DNA of 63,360 nucleotides from Nitrobacter winogradskyi. Lineage in GTDB: Bacteria; Pseudomonadota; Alphaproteobacteria; Rhizobiales; Xanthobacteraceae. Below the pieces are notes generated by a model. That model ran no database searches. It worked only from the letters and a program-made list of their open reading frames with translations, and was not told the origin of the DNA. Below are positions 37,543 through 48,965 of this stretch, piece by piece. Position 1 is the stretch's first letter. The number at the start of each line of letters is the position of its first letter. The stretch spans positions 1 to 63,360 of the forward strand of contig NZ_BJNF01000046.1 of the NCBI RefSeq assembly GCF_006539545.1. Reading direction: 5' to 3'. Position numbers and translations under genes: made by a program.

Positions 37543-38991
37543 TCAGCCTCGGGCGCGAATCGGACGAAGCAAAAATGCCGGCAGATGTGAGTGGTCCCCA
37601 GGCTCGGAGACCGCCTCCCGGCGTGGTGCGAGCGTGCGTCCGATCGAGGGGGGCGGCGCGGCCTTGGATGCTGCCGCCGTCACAGCAGGAGCTTCGTGTC
37701 TCTGGTGGTCGCCGCCGGAACGGCGCGGTTTGCGGGTTTCGCGCTTTCCGCCACGCGCATAGCTCTCGCCGCCCTTGTCGGGCACGGAGCGGGATCGCGA
37801 AGGCCGTCCCGCAGCCGCAGCAGGAGCGCCGGATTCCGCGACGGCTTCGTTCGCATCGGCATCATGGCCGGGAAGGTCTGCCTGGGGTATGGCCTGACCG
37901 GTCAGCTTCTCGATAGCCGCGAGTGATTTGAAATCCGCGGGACAGACGATCGTGATCGCGGTGCCGGTGCGGCCGGCACGGCCGGTGCGGCCGATGCGAT
38001 GCACGTAGTCGTCGGGATGGTAGGGGACATCGAAGTTGAGGACGTGGCTGACTTCGGGAATGTCGAGTCCACGGGCGGCCACGTCGGAAGCGACAAGTAG
38101 CGGTAGCTCACCCTTGCGGAATTGATCGAGTGATGCGGTCCGCGCCGACTGATCCATATCGCCGTGAAGGGCGCCGGCGCTGAATCCATGCTTCTGAAGC
38201 GATTTGCAAACAATGGCGACGTCGCGCTTGCGGTTGCAGAAGATGATGGCGTTCTTGAGTTCCTTGGCTTCGCGCAGCAGGCGGCGCAGCAGTTCACGCT
38301 TCTCGTGTGGTTCGCGGCTACAACTGACCTGCGATTGCGCCACGGTCGCCGCCGTGGTCGCGGGCCTGGAGACTTCGATCTTTTCGGGATTATGCAGGAA
38401 GGTATCGGTGACGCGACGGATCTCGTTGGGCATCGTCGCGGTGAAGAAGAGGGTTTGCCGCGTGAACGGCACCAGCTTGCAGATACGCTCGATATCGGGA
38501 ATGAAACCCATATCCAGCATGCGGTCTGCTTCGTCGATCACCAGCAGTTCGACCCCGGTGAGCAGCAGGCCGCCGCGTTCGGTGTGATCAAGCAGGCGGC
38601 CCGGAGTTGCGATCAGCACGTCGACGCCGCGGGTCAGCTTCAGATCCTGATCACCGAAGGAAACGCCGCCGATCAGGAGCGCCACGTTGAGTTTCTGGCC
38701 CGCGCCGTATTTGTCGAACTGCTCCCTGACCTGAGCCGCGAGTTCGCGTGTCGGCTCCAGGATCAGCGTACGGGGCATTCGCGCCCGGGCACGGCCTTTC
38801 TCCAACAATGTCAGCATGGGCAGGACGAAGGCCGCGGTCTTGCCGGTGCCGGTCTGAGCGATGCCAAGGACATCGCGGCGCGCCAGCACGTGGGGTATCG
38901 CCTGATCCTGAATGGGAGTGGGGGAGGTATAACCTGCAGCCGCAACGGCGGCGAGCACCTTGTCGGACAAACCGAGATGGGAAAAGGACAT
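37543..38991 (-). CDS. rhlE: DEAD-box ATP-dependent RNA helicase (RhlE type)
   Basis: RhlE-type helicases unwind RNA in ribosome assembly and mRNA decay. The 482-residue protein has all helicase motifs: the Q motif (FSHLGLSDKVLAAV...TPIQDQAIP), motif I AQTGTGKT, Ia PTRELAAQV, II DEAD in VIDEADRMLDMGF, III ATMP, and VI HRIGRTGRAGRTG. Residues after about 385 are basic and low-complexity, as in RhlE tails that bind RNA. The ATG at 38991 (MSFSHLGLS) fits the family; in-frame sequence up to 39153 is not coding-like. Confidence 0.93.
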   Translation of the reverse strand: MSFSHLGLSDKVLAAVAAAGYTSPTPIQDQAIPHVLARRDVLGIAQTGTGKTAAFVLPMLTLLEKGRARARMPRTLILEPTRELAAQVREQFDKYGAGQKLNVALLIGGVSFGDQDLKLTRGVDVLIATPGRLLDHTERGGLLLTGVELLVIDEADRMLDMGFIPDIERICKLVPFTRQTLFFTATMPNEIRRVTDTFLHNPEKIEVSRPATTAATVAQSQVSCSREPHEKRELLRRLLREAKELKNAIIFCNRKRDVAIVCKSLQKHGFSAGALHGDMDQSARTASLDQFRKGELPLLVASDVAARGLDIPEVSHVLNFDVPYHPDDYVHRIGRTGRAGRTGTAITIVCPADFKSLAAIEKLTGQAIPQADLPGHDADANEAVAESGAPAAAAGRPSRSRSVPDKGGESYARGGKRETRKPRRSGGDHQRHEAPAVTAAASKAAPPPSIGRTLAPRREAVSEPGDHSHLPAFLLRPIRARG

Positions 38992-39359
38992 TGAGCCTCT
39001 GATCGACACCGCCGTTCGGAATCGAGGGTATAAGGCTGTCGCGCTCGCCCCCTTAACGGCGTGCTTGATAAAGCGAAGGGGGGTCTGTCTTACGCTGACG
39101 GGCGGCTCACCGTTTAATCGTTTTCGAATCCGGGCCGCGTTAGGCTGAAACATAGGGGCGAAATACGCAAAGTCAATGTAATAACCGCCGGAACGTTGAG
39201 AAATCCGGACATTCTGGTTTGAATTCAGATAAACGGAACCCGCCTTGAACCCGGTGCGGGCGGTCAGTGCGGGGGATGAACCCCAGCGCCCGGCATGTCG
39301 ACTATGGCATAAGACAATTTGCGCGTACGGTTATCGCGGAGCGGACGAGAAGGTTGGGG
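38992..39359. other. Divergent intergenic region, helicase / caspase-like gene
   Basis: These 368 bases lie between the helicase and caspase-like genes and should hold both promoters. The middle (about 39140-39235) is AT-richer than its surroundings, as expected of a promoter zone. I find no open frame I trust: an in-frame ATG at 39267 would lengthen the caspase-like protein but spoil its signal peptide. I see no clear operator. Confidence 0.4.
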
Positions 39360-40859
39360 ATGAGGGGAATTTCAGTCGGACGCACCGCTTTAGCGGGAAT
39401 CGTATGTGCGCTGGCGATGCTGGCAGGTCCGGCGCTGGCAGCCAAGCGCGTGGCGCTGGTGATCGGCAACAACGACTACAGGAACGTCCCGAAACTTCAG
39501 AAGGCCGTCAACGACGCCCGCACCATGGGTGACACGCTGAGGCAACTCGGCTTCAGCGTGATGGTCGCGGAAAACCAGACCCGTCAGGATTTCAGCCAGA
39601 CGCTGCTGGCCTTTGATCGGCAGATCGAGGCCGGCGACACAGCGTTTTTCTTCTACGCCGGTCACGGCTTCGAGATCGCGGGACAAAACTATCTGTTGCC
39701 GACCGACGTTCCCTCCGCCACCGAAGGGCAGGAGGAACTGGTGCGCGACGCCTCGATCCTTGCTGATCGCATCGTCGAGCGGCTCCAGAACAGGAAGGCC
39801 CGCACCTCAATTCTGGTGCTCGATGCCTGCCGCAACAACCCATTCGAACGCAAGGGCACCCGCGCGGTCGCGGGCGGCGCTGGACTGGCGCCGATGATTG
39901 AATTGCCGGAAGGCGTGTTCTCGGTGTTTTCAGCCGGGCCGCGCCAGTCTGCGCTCGATCGCCTGTCGGACAACGACAGCAATCCGAATTCGGTTTTCAC
40001 CCGCATCTTCGCCAAGGAGTTGCTGCAACCCGGAGAGAACATGGTGCGGGTGGCGCAGCGAACCCGCCGCATTGTCAGCGAAATGGCCGATACCGTAAGA
40101 CACAAGCAGGTGCCGGTCTATTTCGACCAGATGGTCGACGACGTTTTCCTGAACGGCCTGGCCAAGGCGGCGCAGCCGAAACCGGTTCCGACCGAACCTG
40201 CGCCGAAGATTGCGGCGCTGACCCCTGTCGCGCCGCTGAAACCGCCATCGAACGAAGCCCTCAACGCGCCCATCGCGAATTTCTCCCGCCACAACGGCGG
40301 GTGGACCGTGGTGTTCTCGATCGCCGATCCCGCGCTCGGGATTTCATGGCGCATGGATGAGAGCGGCGAATTCAAGGAAACCGGTTTCCTCGACACGCTC
40401 GACCAGCGAACCCGCAAGCGGATGCCAAATCCAGCCATCGAACTTTCCGCCGATGCGCCGGCCTCGACAATTCAGATGCGCTATGTCGACGCCAATGGCG
40501 AGATGAAGGGACCGTTTCCGATCCGGTTCGATCCGGACGCCGCGCTCATCCGCGATCAGCGGAAAATTCTCGACATGACCGCGACAAGCTGGCTGTCGTT
40601 TAGGCAGTTCAACGGGCTGCTGGTCTATTACACCCACCTGATGTCGTATCGCTGCGCGATCCGCGAAGTGAAAATCGGGATCGACTCGTCGGTGCCGGAT
40701 CGGGCGCTCAAGATGCCCCCCTGTGATCCGCGTGATCCCGTGGCGATCCCGAGCAATGCCACGCCCTATCTGAAATTGCCGCCTGCAACGAAAACCGTAT
40801 CCGTTGAGTTGACCTATCGCGACGGCAGCGTATCGGAGATCAAGAGCTTCCGGCGCTGA
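39360..40859 (+). CDS. Secreted caspase-like (peptidase C14) protein with unknown C-terminal domain
   Basis: The 499-residue protein starts with a clear signal peptide (MRGISVGRTALAGIVCALAM, cleavage near PALAA). A caspase/metacaspase p20-like domain spans about 29-265. The catalytic dyad is intact: His102 in FYAGHGFE and Cys157 in VLDACRNNPF. After a proline-rich linker (about 275-300), residues 305-499 form a beta-rich domain I do not recognise. With the export signal, the protease should act in the periplasm or beyond. The ATG at 39360 gives the best signal peptide. Substrates are unknown; specificity for Arg/Lys is typical of metacaspases but not shown here. Confidence 0.88.
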   Translation: MRGISVGRTALAGIVCALAMLAGPALAAKRVALVIGNNDYRNVPKLQKAVNDARTMGDTLRQLGFSVMVAENQTRQDFSQTLLAFDRQIEAGDTAFFFYAGHGFEIAGQNYLLPTDVPSATEGQEELVRDASILADRIVERLQNRKARTSILVLDACRNNPFERKGTRAVAGGAGLAPMIELPEGVFSVFSAGPRQSALDRLSDNDSNPNSVFTRIFAKELLQPGENMVRVAQRTRRIVSEMADTVRHKQVPVYFDQMVDDVFLNGLAKAAQPKPVPTEPAPKIAALTPVAPLKPPSNEALNAPIANFSRHNGGWTVVFSIADPALGISWRMDESGEFKETGFLDTLDQRTRKRMPNPAIELSADAPASTIQMRYVDANGEMKGPFPIRFDPDAALIRDQRKILDMTATSWLSFRQFNGLLVYYTHLMSYRCAIREVKIGIDSSVPDRALKMPPCDPRDPVAIPSNATPYLKLPPATKTVSVELTYRDGSVSEIKSFRR

Positions 40860-40867
40860 TTTCTTGA

Positions 40868-40972
40868 CTAGAGCGTTTTCAAGCGAAGTGGACACCGGTT
40901 CGCGTGAAGAAAACGCGTCAGAACAATATTATAGAGCCCCGCTTCTGATTCAATCGTAAGCGGAAAGGCTCT
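40868..40972 (-). repeat. Composite palindromic repeat (family A), shortened copy
   Basis: This copy runs from CTAGAGCGTTTTCAAGCGAA to GGAAAGGCTCT. It lacks the GGGCTTGACCCGAGGA module seen in the copy at 8928-9058, so the module is a unit of gain or loss. It ends 15 bases before the FAD monooxygenase ATG. Confidence 0.85.
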
Positions 40973-40987
40973 TGAAGGGCTTCACCG

Positions 40988-42247
40988 ATGGATGCAGCCA
41001 GCCCGCGCCAACCACGTTCGATGTCCACGCGCTGCTGCATCGTCGGCGGCGGACCCGCAGGCATGATGCTCGGCTATCTGCTCGCGCGGGCCGGCGTCGA
41101 CGTTGTCGTGCTCGAAAAACATGCGGATTTCTTCCGCGATTTCCGCGGAGATACCGTGCATCCCTCGACCATGCAGGTGATGGACGAGCTGGGCCTGATC
41201 GACGATTTCCTGAAAGTCCCGCACGACAAGCTGCAAAAGCTTGACGCCCATTTCGGCGGGAGGCGGCTGCGGATCGGGGACATCAGCCGGACCGGCGCCA
41301 GATATCCGTTCATCGCTTTCATGCCGCAGTGGGACTTCCTGAATTTTCTGCGCGAGAAGGGCCGTCGATATCCGAATCTCAAGCTGATGATGGGGACCGA
41401 GGCGAAGGGCCTTGTTCAGGACGGCGATACCGTGATCGGCGTCCATGCGGAAGATGCCGGCGGCGCCTTCGAGATCATGGCCGATCTTACGGTCGCCTGC
41501 GACGGCCGACATTCCATCATCCGGGCGAGCGCGGGCCTCGAAGTGGAAGAAGTCGGCGCGCCGATGGACGTGCTCTGGTTTCGCGCCGGAAAATCCACCG
41601 AATCGGAAAGTATCCTCGCACGCATCGAGGCAGGAAAAATGATGGTGACGCTGGATCGCGGCACTTACTGGCAATGCGCCTATGTCATTCCCAAGGGACA
41701 GCATGATGCCGTGAAGGCGAGGGGTCTTGAATCGTTTCGCTCCGACGTTGTCTCGCTTGCACCGATCCTGAAGTCGGGCATCGCTGACGTTAAAAGCTGG
41801 GACGATGTCAAGCTGCTCACCGTCGCTGTCAACCGCCTCAAGCGATGGACACGCCCAGGACTGCTCTGCATCGGCGACGCCGCGCACGCCATGTCGCCGG
41901 TCGGCGGCGTCGGCGTTAATATCGCGATCCAGGATGCGGTGGCGACGGCCAATCATCTGGCGGGAAAGCTCAGGCGTGGCGGCGTCAGCGAGAACGATCT
42001 CGCCGAGGTTCAACGCCGCCGCGAATTCCCGATGCGTATGACGCAGGCCATGCAGGTGACGGTTCAGAACAATATCGTCAGCGCCGCGCTCAAACCGGGT
42101 GAAGGCCCGTTCAAGCCACCGCTGTTCGCGCGTATCGTCAATGCTGTCCCGTTCCTGCAAGGATTGACCGCGCGCTTCATTGCCGTCGGAGTGCGGCCCG
42201 AGCATGTGCGCTCAGAGGAGGCGGGACTGTCGGTAGTTCAATCGTAA
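40988..42247 (+). CDS. FAD-dependent monooxygenase (UbiH/PHBH-like)
   Basis: Class A flavin monooxygenases hydroxylate aromatic substrates with NAD(P)H and oxygen. The 419-residue protein has the FAD-binding GGGPAGMMLGYLLARAG near residues 19-35, followed by the conserved acidic residue in VVVLEKH. It also has the DG motif ACDGRHSIIR and the GD motif CIGDAAHAMSPVGGVGVNIA. A second in-frame ATG at 41021 gives a tighter N-terminus. It has no obvious pathway neighbours, so the substrate is open; a quinone or other aromatic compound is possible. Confidence 0.85.
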   Translation: MDAASPRQPRSMSTRCCIVGGGPAGMMLGYLLARAGVDVVVLEKHADFFRDFRGDTVHPSTMQVMDELGLIDDFLKVPHDKLQKLDAHFGGRRLRIGDISRTGARYPFIAFMPQWDFLNFLREKGRRYPNLKLMMGTEAKGLVQDGDTVIGVHAEDAGGAFEIMADLTVACDGRHSIIRASAGLEVEEVGAPMDVLWFRAGKSTESESILARIEAGKMMVTLDRGTYWQCAYVIPKGQHDAVKARGLESFRSDVVSLAPILKSGIADVKSWDDVKLLTVAVNRLKRWTRPGLLCIGDAAHAMSPVGGVGVNIAIQDAVATANHLAGKLRRGGVSENDLAEVQRRREFPMRMTQAMQVTVQNNIVSAALKPGEGPFKPPLFARIVNAVPFLQGLTARFIAVGVRPEHVRSEEAGLSVVQS

Positions 42248-42285
42248 AGATCCAGTCCGAGAGAATTTCAACCGACCCTCAACCT

Positions 42286-42696
42286 TCAGTTGCTCTGACT
42301 CCACGGACTATATGTGCCGAAGCTCCAGACCTGACCCTCGGGATCGCGGCATGTGAATTCGCGTCCTCCATAGTCCTTGTCGGAAATCTCAAGCACGATG
42401 ATTGCGCCGTTGGCCTTGGCCCTGACATAGACGGCGTCGGCATCCGGCACTACGATATAAGCGCTCTGAGTCACCAGATGATCGGTCGTGGCCGGTTTCT
42501 GAACCTTGGCGAAATCGTCGTCGCGCGCTGAGCCCAGCATGATCATGCCGTCGCCCAGCGTGAGTTCGGCATGGGCGACACCGCCATTGCCGTCGTCATG
42601 CACGGCTTTGCGGGCAAAACCGAAAGTCTCGCACAGCCAGTCGATCATTTTGTGCGGATCGCGGTAGCGCATCGCGGGAATCACGGTTGAACCCAT
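42286..42696 (-). CDS. VOC (glyoxalase/bleomycin-resistance) family protein
   Basis: Proteins of this small metal-binding superfamily include dioxygenases, isomerases and drug-binding proteins. The 136-residue protein has paired beta-alpha-beta-beta-beta units. An N-terminal motif PAMRYRDPHKMIDWL and a C-terminal FTCRDPEGQVWSFGTYSPW are typical of the uncharacterised YP_/PhnB-like branch. The ATG at 42696 follows GGGAGG at good spacing; the longer in-frame version from 42765 lacks this. The function cannot be read from sequence. Confidence 0.85.
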   Translation of the reverse strand: MGSTVIPAMRYRDPHKMIDWLCETFGFARKAVHDDGNGGVAHAELTLGDGMIMLGSARDDDFAKVQKPATTDHLVTQSAYIVVPDADAVYVRAKANGAIIVLEISDKDYGGREFTCRDPEGQVWSFGTYSPWSQSN

Positions 42697-42809
42697 TGTC
42701 CTAGCCTCCCTGCCGTTGAAGTCATCCGTGATTATGACCGCAACTTGGTGCTGGAATCCAGTCAACTACTTGGCGCATGCTTCAGATAGACGCACACTTG
42801 GGATAGGGC

Positions 42810-44867
<2,058 letters not shown>

Positions 44868-45051
44868 AATTACTTAGATATTGCATACGGCTATGCGCGA
44901 ACGAATCGGCTGCGCCGACTATGCCACGGCGGTTTCGTGCCGTCCGCGTCTTTGTGACTTGAAGTCCCCGGGCGGGAGTGGCTTACCTGCGAGGGACGGG
45001 CGGCGAAAGGGGTTTCCTCGCCGCCAAAAATCCGATGAGAGGCGTTTGGGA

Positions 45052-45582
45052 ATGGAAGATGTCGCACGCAGCCTGGTCGACTTCGTGCGCGACCATCAGG
45101 TTTGGGCCGCCCCCGTCGTGCTGCTGCTTGCCTTCGGCGAGTCGATCGCCTTCATCTCGCTGCTGATCCCGGCCTGGGGGATCCTTGTGGCGATCGGAGC
45201 GATGATGGGACCGGGACAGATCAATTTCTGGCCCGTTTGGTTGGCCGGGGCGGTCGGCGCGGCGCTCGGCGACTGGGTGTCCTACTGGATCGGCTTTACC
45301 TTCAAGGATCAGGTCGCCTCGATCTGGCCGTTGTCGCGACATCCAAACCTCTTGCCGCGAGGCATCGCCTTCGTCGAGAAATGGGGCGTTCCCTCGATCT
45401 ATATCGGGAGGTTCTTCGGACCGCTGCGCGCCACCGTGCCGCTTGCCGCTGGCATCTTTGAAATGCCGTCGTTGCGATTTCAGTTCGCCAACTGGACGTC
45501 CGCGCTGATCTGGTCGGCAGTGCTGCTGTTCTTTGGCGACCTGACCTCGCAGTTCATTCAATGGCTCTGGCGGGCGACTTGA
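45052..45582 (+). CDS. DedA family membrane protein
   Basis: DedA/VTT proteins are inner-membrane proteins linked to lipid-carrier or phospholipid flipping and to proton-dependent homeostasis. The 176-residue protein begins with a short amphipathic head and has about four to five hydrophobic segments. It carries the family motifs: E of LAFGESIAFISLLIPAWG, the GDWVSYWIG segment, and GRFFGPLRATVPLAAGIFEM with conserved arginines. The ATG at 45052 is the start that opens coding-like sequence. It is divergent from parE. Confidence 0.88.
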   Translation: MEDVARSLVDFVRDHQVWAAPVVLLLAFGESIAFISLLIPAWGILVAIGAMMGPGQINFWPVWLAGAVGAALGDWVSYWIGFTFKDQVASIWPLSRHPNLLPRGIAFVEKWGVPSIYIGRFFGPLRATVPLAAGIFEMPSLRFQFANWTSALIWSAVLLFFGDLTSQFIQWLWRAT

Positions 45583-45696
45583 TCACCCCTGCGAAATGCC
45601 TTGCGCCAAGCCTATGATCGGCGGTCGCGTAACAGCCGCAACAGGGTTACAAGCTGGCGGCGCACGCGCGCTCGCGGATGTGAGAGCCTCCTTGAA

Positions 45697-45747
45697 GCGT
45701 TGTCTTCACGCGAACCGGAATCCACTTCTTCGCTCGAAAACGCTATA
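45697..45747 (+). repeat. Family A repeat fragment before argC
   Basis: Contains CTTCACGCGAACCGGAATCC and TTCGCTCGAAAACGCTATA, the right half of the family A unit. It ends ten bases before the argC start codon, so the argC ribosome-binding site (ATAAGG) directly abuts a repeat. Confidence 0.75.
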
Positions 45748-45757
45748 GGATAAGGTC

Positions 45758-46789
45758 ATGACCAGCGCAGACACCACGATGAAAGGCGCTTCTTCAAGCA
45801 GCGGCACGGCGGGCAAGCCGACAGTGTTCGTCGATGGCGCGTCGGGAACGACCGGCCTCGAAATCCGCCAGCGACTCGATCGGCAGGGCGACGTCGTCGT
45901 CAAAAGCCTTTCCGACGACAGGCGAAAGGACCCCGCCGCCAAGCGCGCGCTGATGGCGGAAGTCGATCTGGTGATCCTCTGTCTGCCCGACGATGCCGCG
46001 AAGGATACCGTCGCCCTGATCGACGGCATGGGCGCTGACGCGCCGAAAGTGCTGGACGCCTCGACGGCGTTCCGCGTCGCTCCGGACTGGACCTACGGTT
46101 TTCCGGAGCTGACGCCGGATCAGGCAGGCAGGATCAAGGCGGCGCGCAAGGTTGCAAATCCCGGCTGCTATCCGACCGGATCGATCGCCTTGCTGCGGCC
46201 GCTGACTGATGCCGGTTTGATCCCGCCGGATTATCCCGTCACCATCAATGCGGTGAGCGGCTATTCCGGCGGCGGCAAATCCATGATCGAAAGTTTCGAA
46301 AAGGGCGCCGCGCCCGCATTCGAGCTTTACGGACTTGGCTTCGAGCACAAGCACCTGCCGGAAACACAGAAATACGCGAACCTGACGCGGCGGCCGATCT
46401 TCGCGCCGTCGGTCGGCGACTACCGGCAGGGCATGCTGGTCTCGATCCCGCTGCATCTGGATACGCTGCCGGGGCAACCCGACGGCGCGACGCTTCATGC
46501 GACGCTGGCGAAGCGTTACGCGGGCAGCACCTACGTGTCGGTGATGCCGCTCGATAATGCTGCCGCGAAAAGCGGCCGGATCGAACCGGAAGCGCTGAAC
46601 GGGAGCAACAAGCTCGAGCTGCATGTTTTTGCCACCGACAGGCACCGGCAAGCCGTGCTGGTCGCGCGGCTCGACAATCTGGGCAAGGGTGCATCCGGCG
46701 CGGCGGTTCAGAACATGCGGCTGATGCTGGGATTGCCCGATAGTGGCGACGCAACTACCCCGACGGAGCAAGAGCGGGATGAGGTTTGA
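45758..46789 (+). CDS. argC: N-acetyl-gamma-glutamyl-phosphate reductase
   Basis: ArgC reduces N-acetylglutamyl phosphate to the semialdehyde with NADPH in arginine synthesis. The 343-residue protein has the nucleotide-binding VFVDGASGTTGLEIRQRL near residues 23-40 and the catalytic cysteine in NPGCYPTGSIALLRPL. The histidine is in GLGFEHKHLPE. About 20 extra residues lie at the N-terminus and a charged tail of 15 at the C-terminus. The short class-2 type of ArgC fits best. It is isolated from other arg genes here. Confidence 0.94.
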   Translation: MTSADTTMKGASSSSGTAGKPTVFVDGASGTTGLEIRQRLDRQGDVVVKSLSDDRRKDPAAKRALMAEVDLVILCLPDDAAKDTVALIDGMGADAPKVLDASTAFRVAPDWTYGFPELTPDQAGRIKAARKVANPGCYPTGSIALLRPLTDAGLIPPDYPVTINAVSGYSGGGKSMIESFEKGAAPAFELYGLGFEHKHLPETQKYANLTRRPIFAPSVGDYRQGMLVSIPLHLDTLPGQPDGATLHATLAKRYAGSTYVSVMPLDNAAAKSGRIEPEALNGSNKLELHVFATDRHRQAVLVARLDNLGKGASGAAVQNMRLMLGLPDSGDATTPTEQERDEV

Positions 46790-46798
46790 TTGAATCGT

Positions 46799-46873
46799 CA
46801 TGCCCGGCTTTATGTACCGGCCATGAGACGTTGCCTTCACGTGATCAGGGTCATCTTCGCTGGAAAACGCTAT
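46799..46873. repeat. Repeat fragments between argC and phaC (families C and A)
   Basis: CATGCCCGGCTTTATGTACC GGCCATG at 46799-46824 is a family C fragment. CTTCACGTGATC ... CTTCGCTGGAAAACGCTATA at about 46834-46873 is a decayed family A end. They fill the space between the convergent argC and phaC stops. Confidence 0.55.
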
Positions 46874-46876
46874 ATC

Positions 46877-48706
46877 TCAAGCCCGCACACGCACGTAGCT
46901 GCCCGGCGCGTCCTCGATCGGCGGCAGCGTGTCGGTTCCGACCTCGCGTGCCGGGACCTCCTTGCCGTCGATGTTTCGTAGCCATGCGAGCCAGTCCGGC
47001 CACCACGAGCCCTTGTTCTCTTGCGCGCCCTGCATCCACTGGGCGAGGGTTTTGTCGCGGATCTTGTCATTGGTCCAATACTGGTATTTGCCGCGCGAGG
47101 GCGGATTGATCACACCTGCGATGTGGCCCGATCCTGCCAGCACGAAGCGCACCGGCCCACCAAAAAAGCGCGAGCCGTACAACACGGATTCCGCCGGCGC
47201 GATGTGATCGTCGCGGGTCGCGAGATTGTAGACGGGCGCCTTGACCTTCGAAAGGTCGAGCAAGGTATTGTCGAGCACCATCGAGCCGGTGGAAAGGCGG
47301 TTCTCGAGATAGCAGTTGCGCAGATAAAATGAATGGTTGGCGGCCGGCATCCGCGTGGCGTCTGAATTCCAGTGCAGGAGATCGAAGGCGGATGGCGCCT
47401 TGCCCTTGAGATAATTGCTGACGACGTAGGGCCAGATCAGGTCGTTGGAGCGCAGCATGTTGAAGGTCATCGCCATCTTGCTGCCTTCCAGCACGCCGGA
47501 CCGCTTCATGTCGCGTTCGAGCGCGGAGATCTGATCCTCGTCGGCGAATACCAGCAGATCGCCGGCATGGGTGAAATCCACCTGAGCGGCGAAGAAGGTC
47601 ACGGACCTCACGCGCTGCCGCTTCTTGTTCGCAAGCCATGCCAACGTGGCGGCAAGCAGGGTGCCGCCGACGCAGTAACCCGCGGTATGGACCTTCGTTT
47701 CTCCGGTGGCCTTTTCGATGGCGTCCATCGCGGCCAGCGGACCTTGCTTCATGTAGTCCTCGAAGGTCTTTTCCCCGAGATGTCCGTCCGGGTTGACCCA
47801 GGAGATCACGAACACGGTAATGCCCTGGTCCACGCACCACCTGATGTAGGATTTCTCCGGCGTGAGATCGAGGATGTAGAATTTGTTGATCCATGGCGGA
47901 ACGATCAAAAGCGGCGTCCGCAGCACGTTTTCGGTGCTCGGTGAATACTGGATCAACTGCATCAGTTCGTTCTGGTAGATCACCTTGCCGGGCGTCGTCG
48001 CCAGGTTGACGCCGACCGCGAGACCCGCGGAGTCGGACTGGCGGATGCGCAAAGCGCCTTGGCCGGCCTCGATGTCTTCCGCCAGCATCTTCATGCCGCG
48101 CGCCAGATTGTCGGCGTTGGAGGCGAAGGTCTCGCGGAGCACTTCGGGGTTGGTCATCACGAAATTGGACGGCGCGGCCGCGTTGGTGAGCTGCGTGATA
48201 TAGAACTCTGCTTTCTTGCGGGTATGCGGATCGAGGCCGTGGGCGTCGCGCACCAGTTCGTTCGTCCATTTGGTCGTCAGCAGATACGCCTGCATCAGGA
48301 AGTTGAACAGCAAGTTCGACCGCCATTCCGGATCGGCGAAGCGCTTGTCGCGCGGATCGGGTTCGATCGCGGGCTCGACCTCCTCGCCAGCGAGACGCCG
48401 CGCAGCGTAACCCCAGAGTTCCAGATAGGACTTGCCAAGACGGGCCTGTAGATCGACGGCCCGGGCCTGGTCCGACAGCCAGTATTCGGAGACCGCGCTG
48501 ACGGTCTTGATCAACTCGGCGAACTCGGTCGGCGGGTTGTCGGAGGACTGCTTCTGCCCCCGGGCATTGAGATAAGCGGCCAGCGCCCTGCCACCGTTCT
48601 CCATCGCATTTGCGAGATTCATCGCGAACGCGTCGGAGTCGAATCCGTTCGTCGGCCTGGCCTCGGCGGATACCTCGCTCGTGGACGCGTCTGGGAGCTT
48701 GCTCAT
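46877..48706 (-). CDS. phaC: Class I polyhydroxyalkanoate synthase PhaC
   Basis: PhaC polymerises 3-hydroxyacyl-CoA into storage polyester granules. The 609-residue protein is of class I length. The lipase-like box is GYCVGG with catalytic Cys345, and the other triad members are Asp500 in LATRDDHIAP and His528 in AGSGHIAGVINPP. The N-terminal domain (1-240) contains NPEVLRETFASNADNLARGM, typical of the family. The ATG at 48706 is the first in coding-like sequence. No phaA, phaB or phasin gene lies in the window. Confidence 0.95.
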   Translation of the reverse strand: MSKLPDASTSEVSAEARPTNGFDSDAFAMNLANAMENGGRALAAYLNARGQKQSSDNPPTEFAELIKTVSAVSEYWLSDQARAVDLQARLGKSYLELWGYAARRLAGEEVEPAIEPDPRDKRFADPEWRSNLLFNFLMQAYLLTTKWTNELVRDAHGLDPHTRKKAEFYITQLTNAAAPSNFVMTNPEVLRETFASNADNLARGMKMLAEDIEAGQGALRIRQSDSAGLAVGVNLATTPGKVIYQNELMQLIQYSPSTENVLRTPLLIVPPWINKFYILDLTPEKSYIRWCVDQGITVFVISWVNPDGHLGEKTFEDYMKQGPLAAMDAIEKATGETKVHTAGYCVGGTLLAATLAWLANKKRQRVRSVTFFAAQVDFTHAGDLLVFADEDQISALERDMKRSGVLEGSKMAMTFNMLRSNDLIWPYVVSNYLKGKAPSAFDLLHWNSDATRMPAANHSFYLRNCYLENRLSTGSMVLDNTLLDLSKVKAPVYNLATRDDHIAPAESVLYGSRFFGGPVRFVLAGSGHIAGVINPPSRGKYQYWTNDKIRDKTLAQWMQGAQENKGSWWPDWLAWLRNIDGKEVPAREVGTDTLPPIEDAPGSYVRVRA

Positions 48707-48965
48707 CGTTCCGTCACGCAGGTTCCAATGGAGGGGGCATCGATCATGACATAATCTGGGGATCATTGCCCGATTCGATGTGGTGCAGTGCGACAATACT
48801 TCTTGGTCCCGCCATATATGGGCCGCGATGACTCGCTTGTAGTGGTCGCAGCTTCCTGGATTTCGAAGCTTTTAATGTTTTGGAAGCGATGATGGTCTTC
48901 GCCCGCGTCAGGTCTGATGGAGCAACCCATACCGACCAGGCTTTGACTGAACGATGTGAGCATTC

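Noticed and set aside
40982-42205. Minus-strand open frame of 407 codons opposite the FAD monooxygenase
   Set aside because: All flavin motifs are on the plus strand and the antisense frame contains none of its own.
48812-48821. CCATATATGG palindrome between phaC and the small lipoprotein gene
   Set aside because: A ten-base palindrome alone is weak evidence; I see no second copy or matching regulator.
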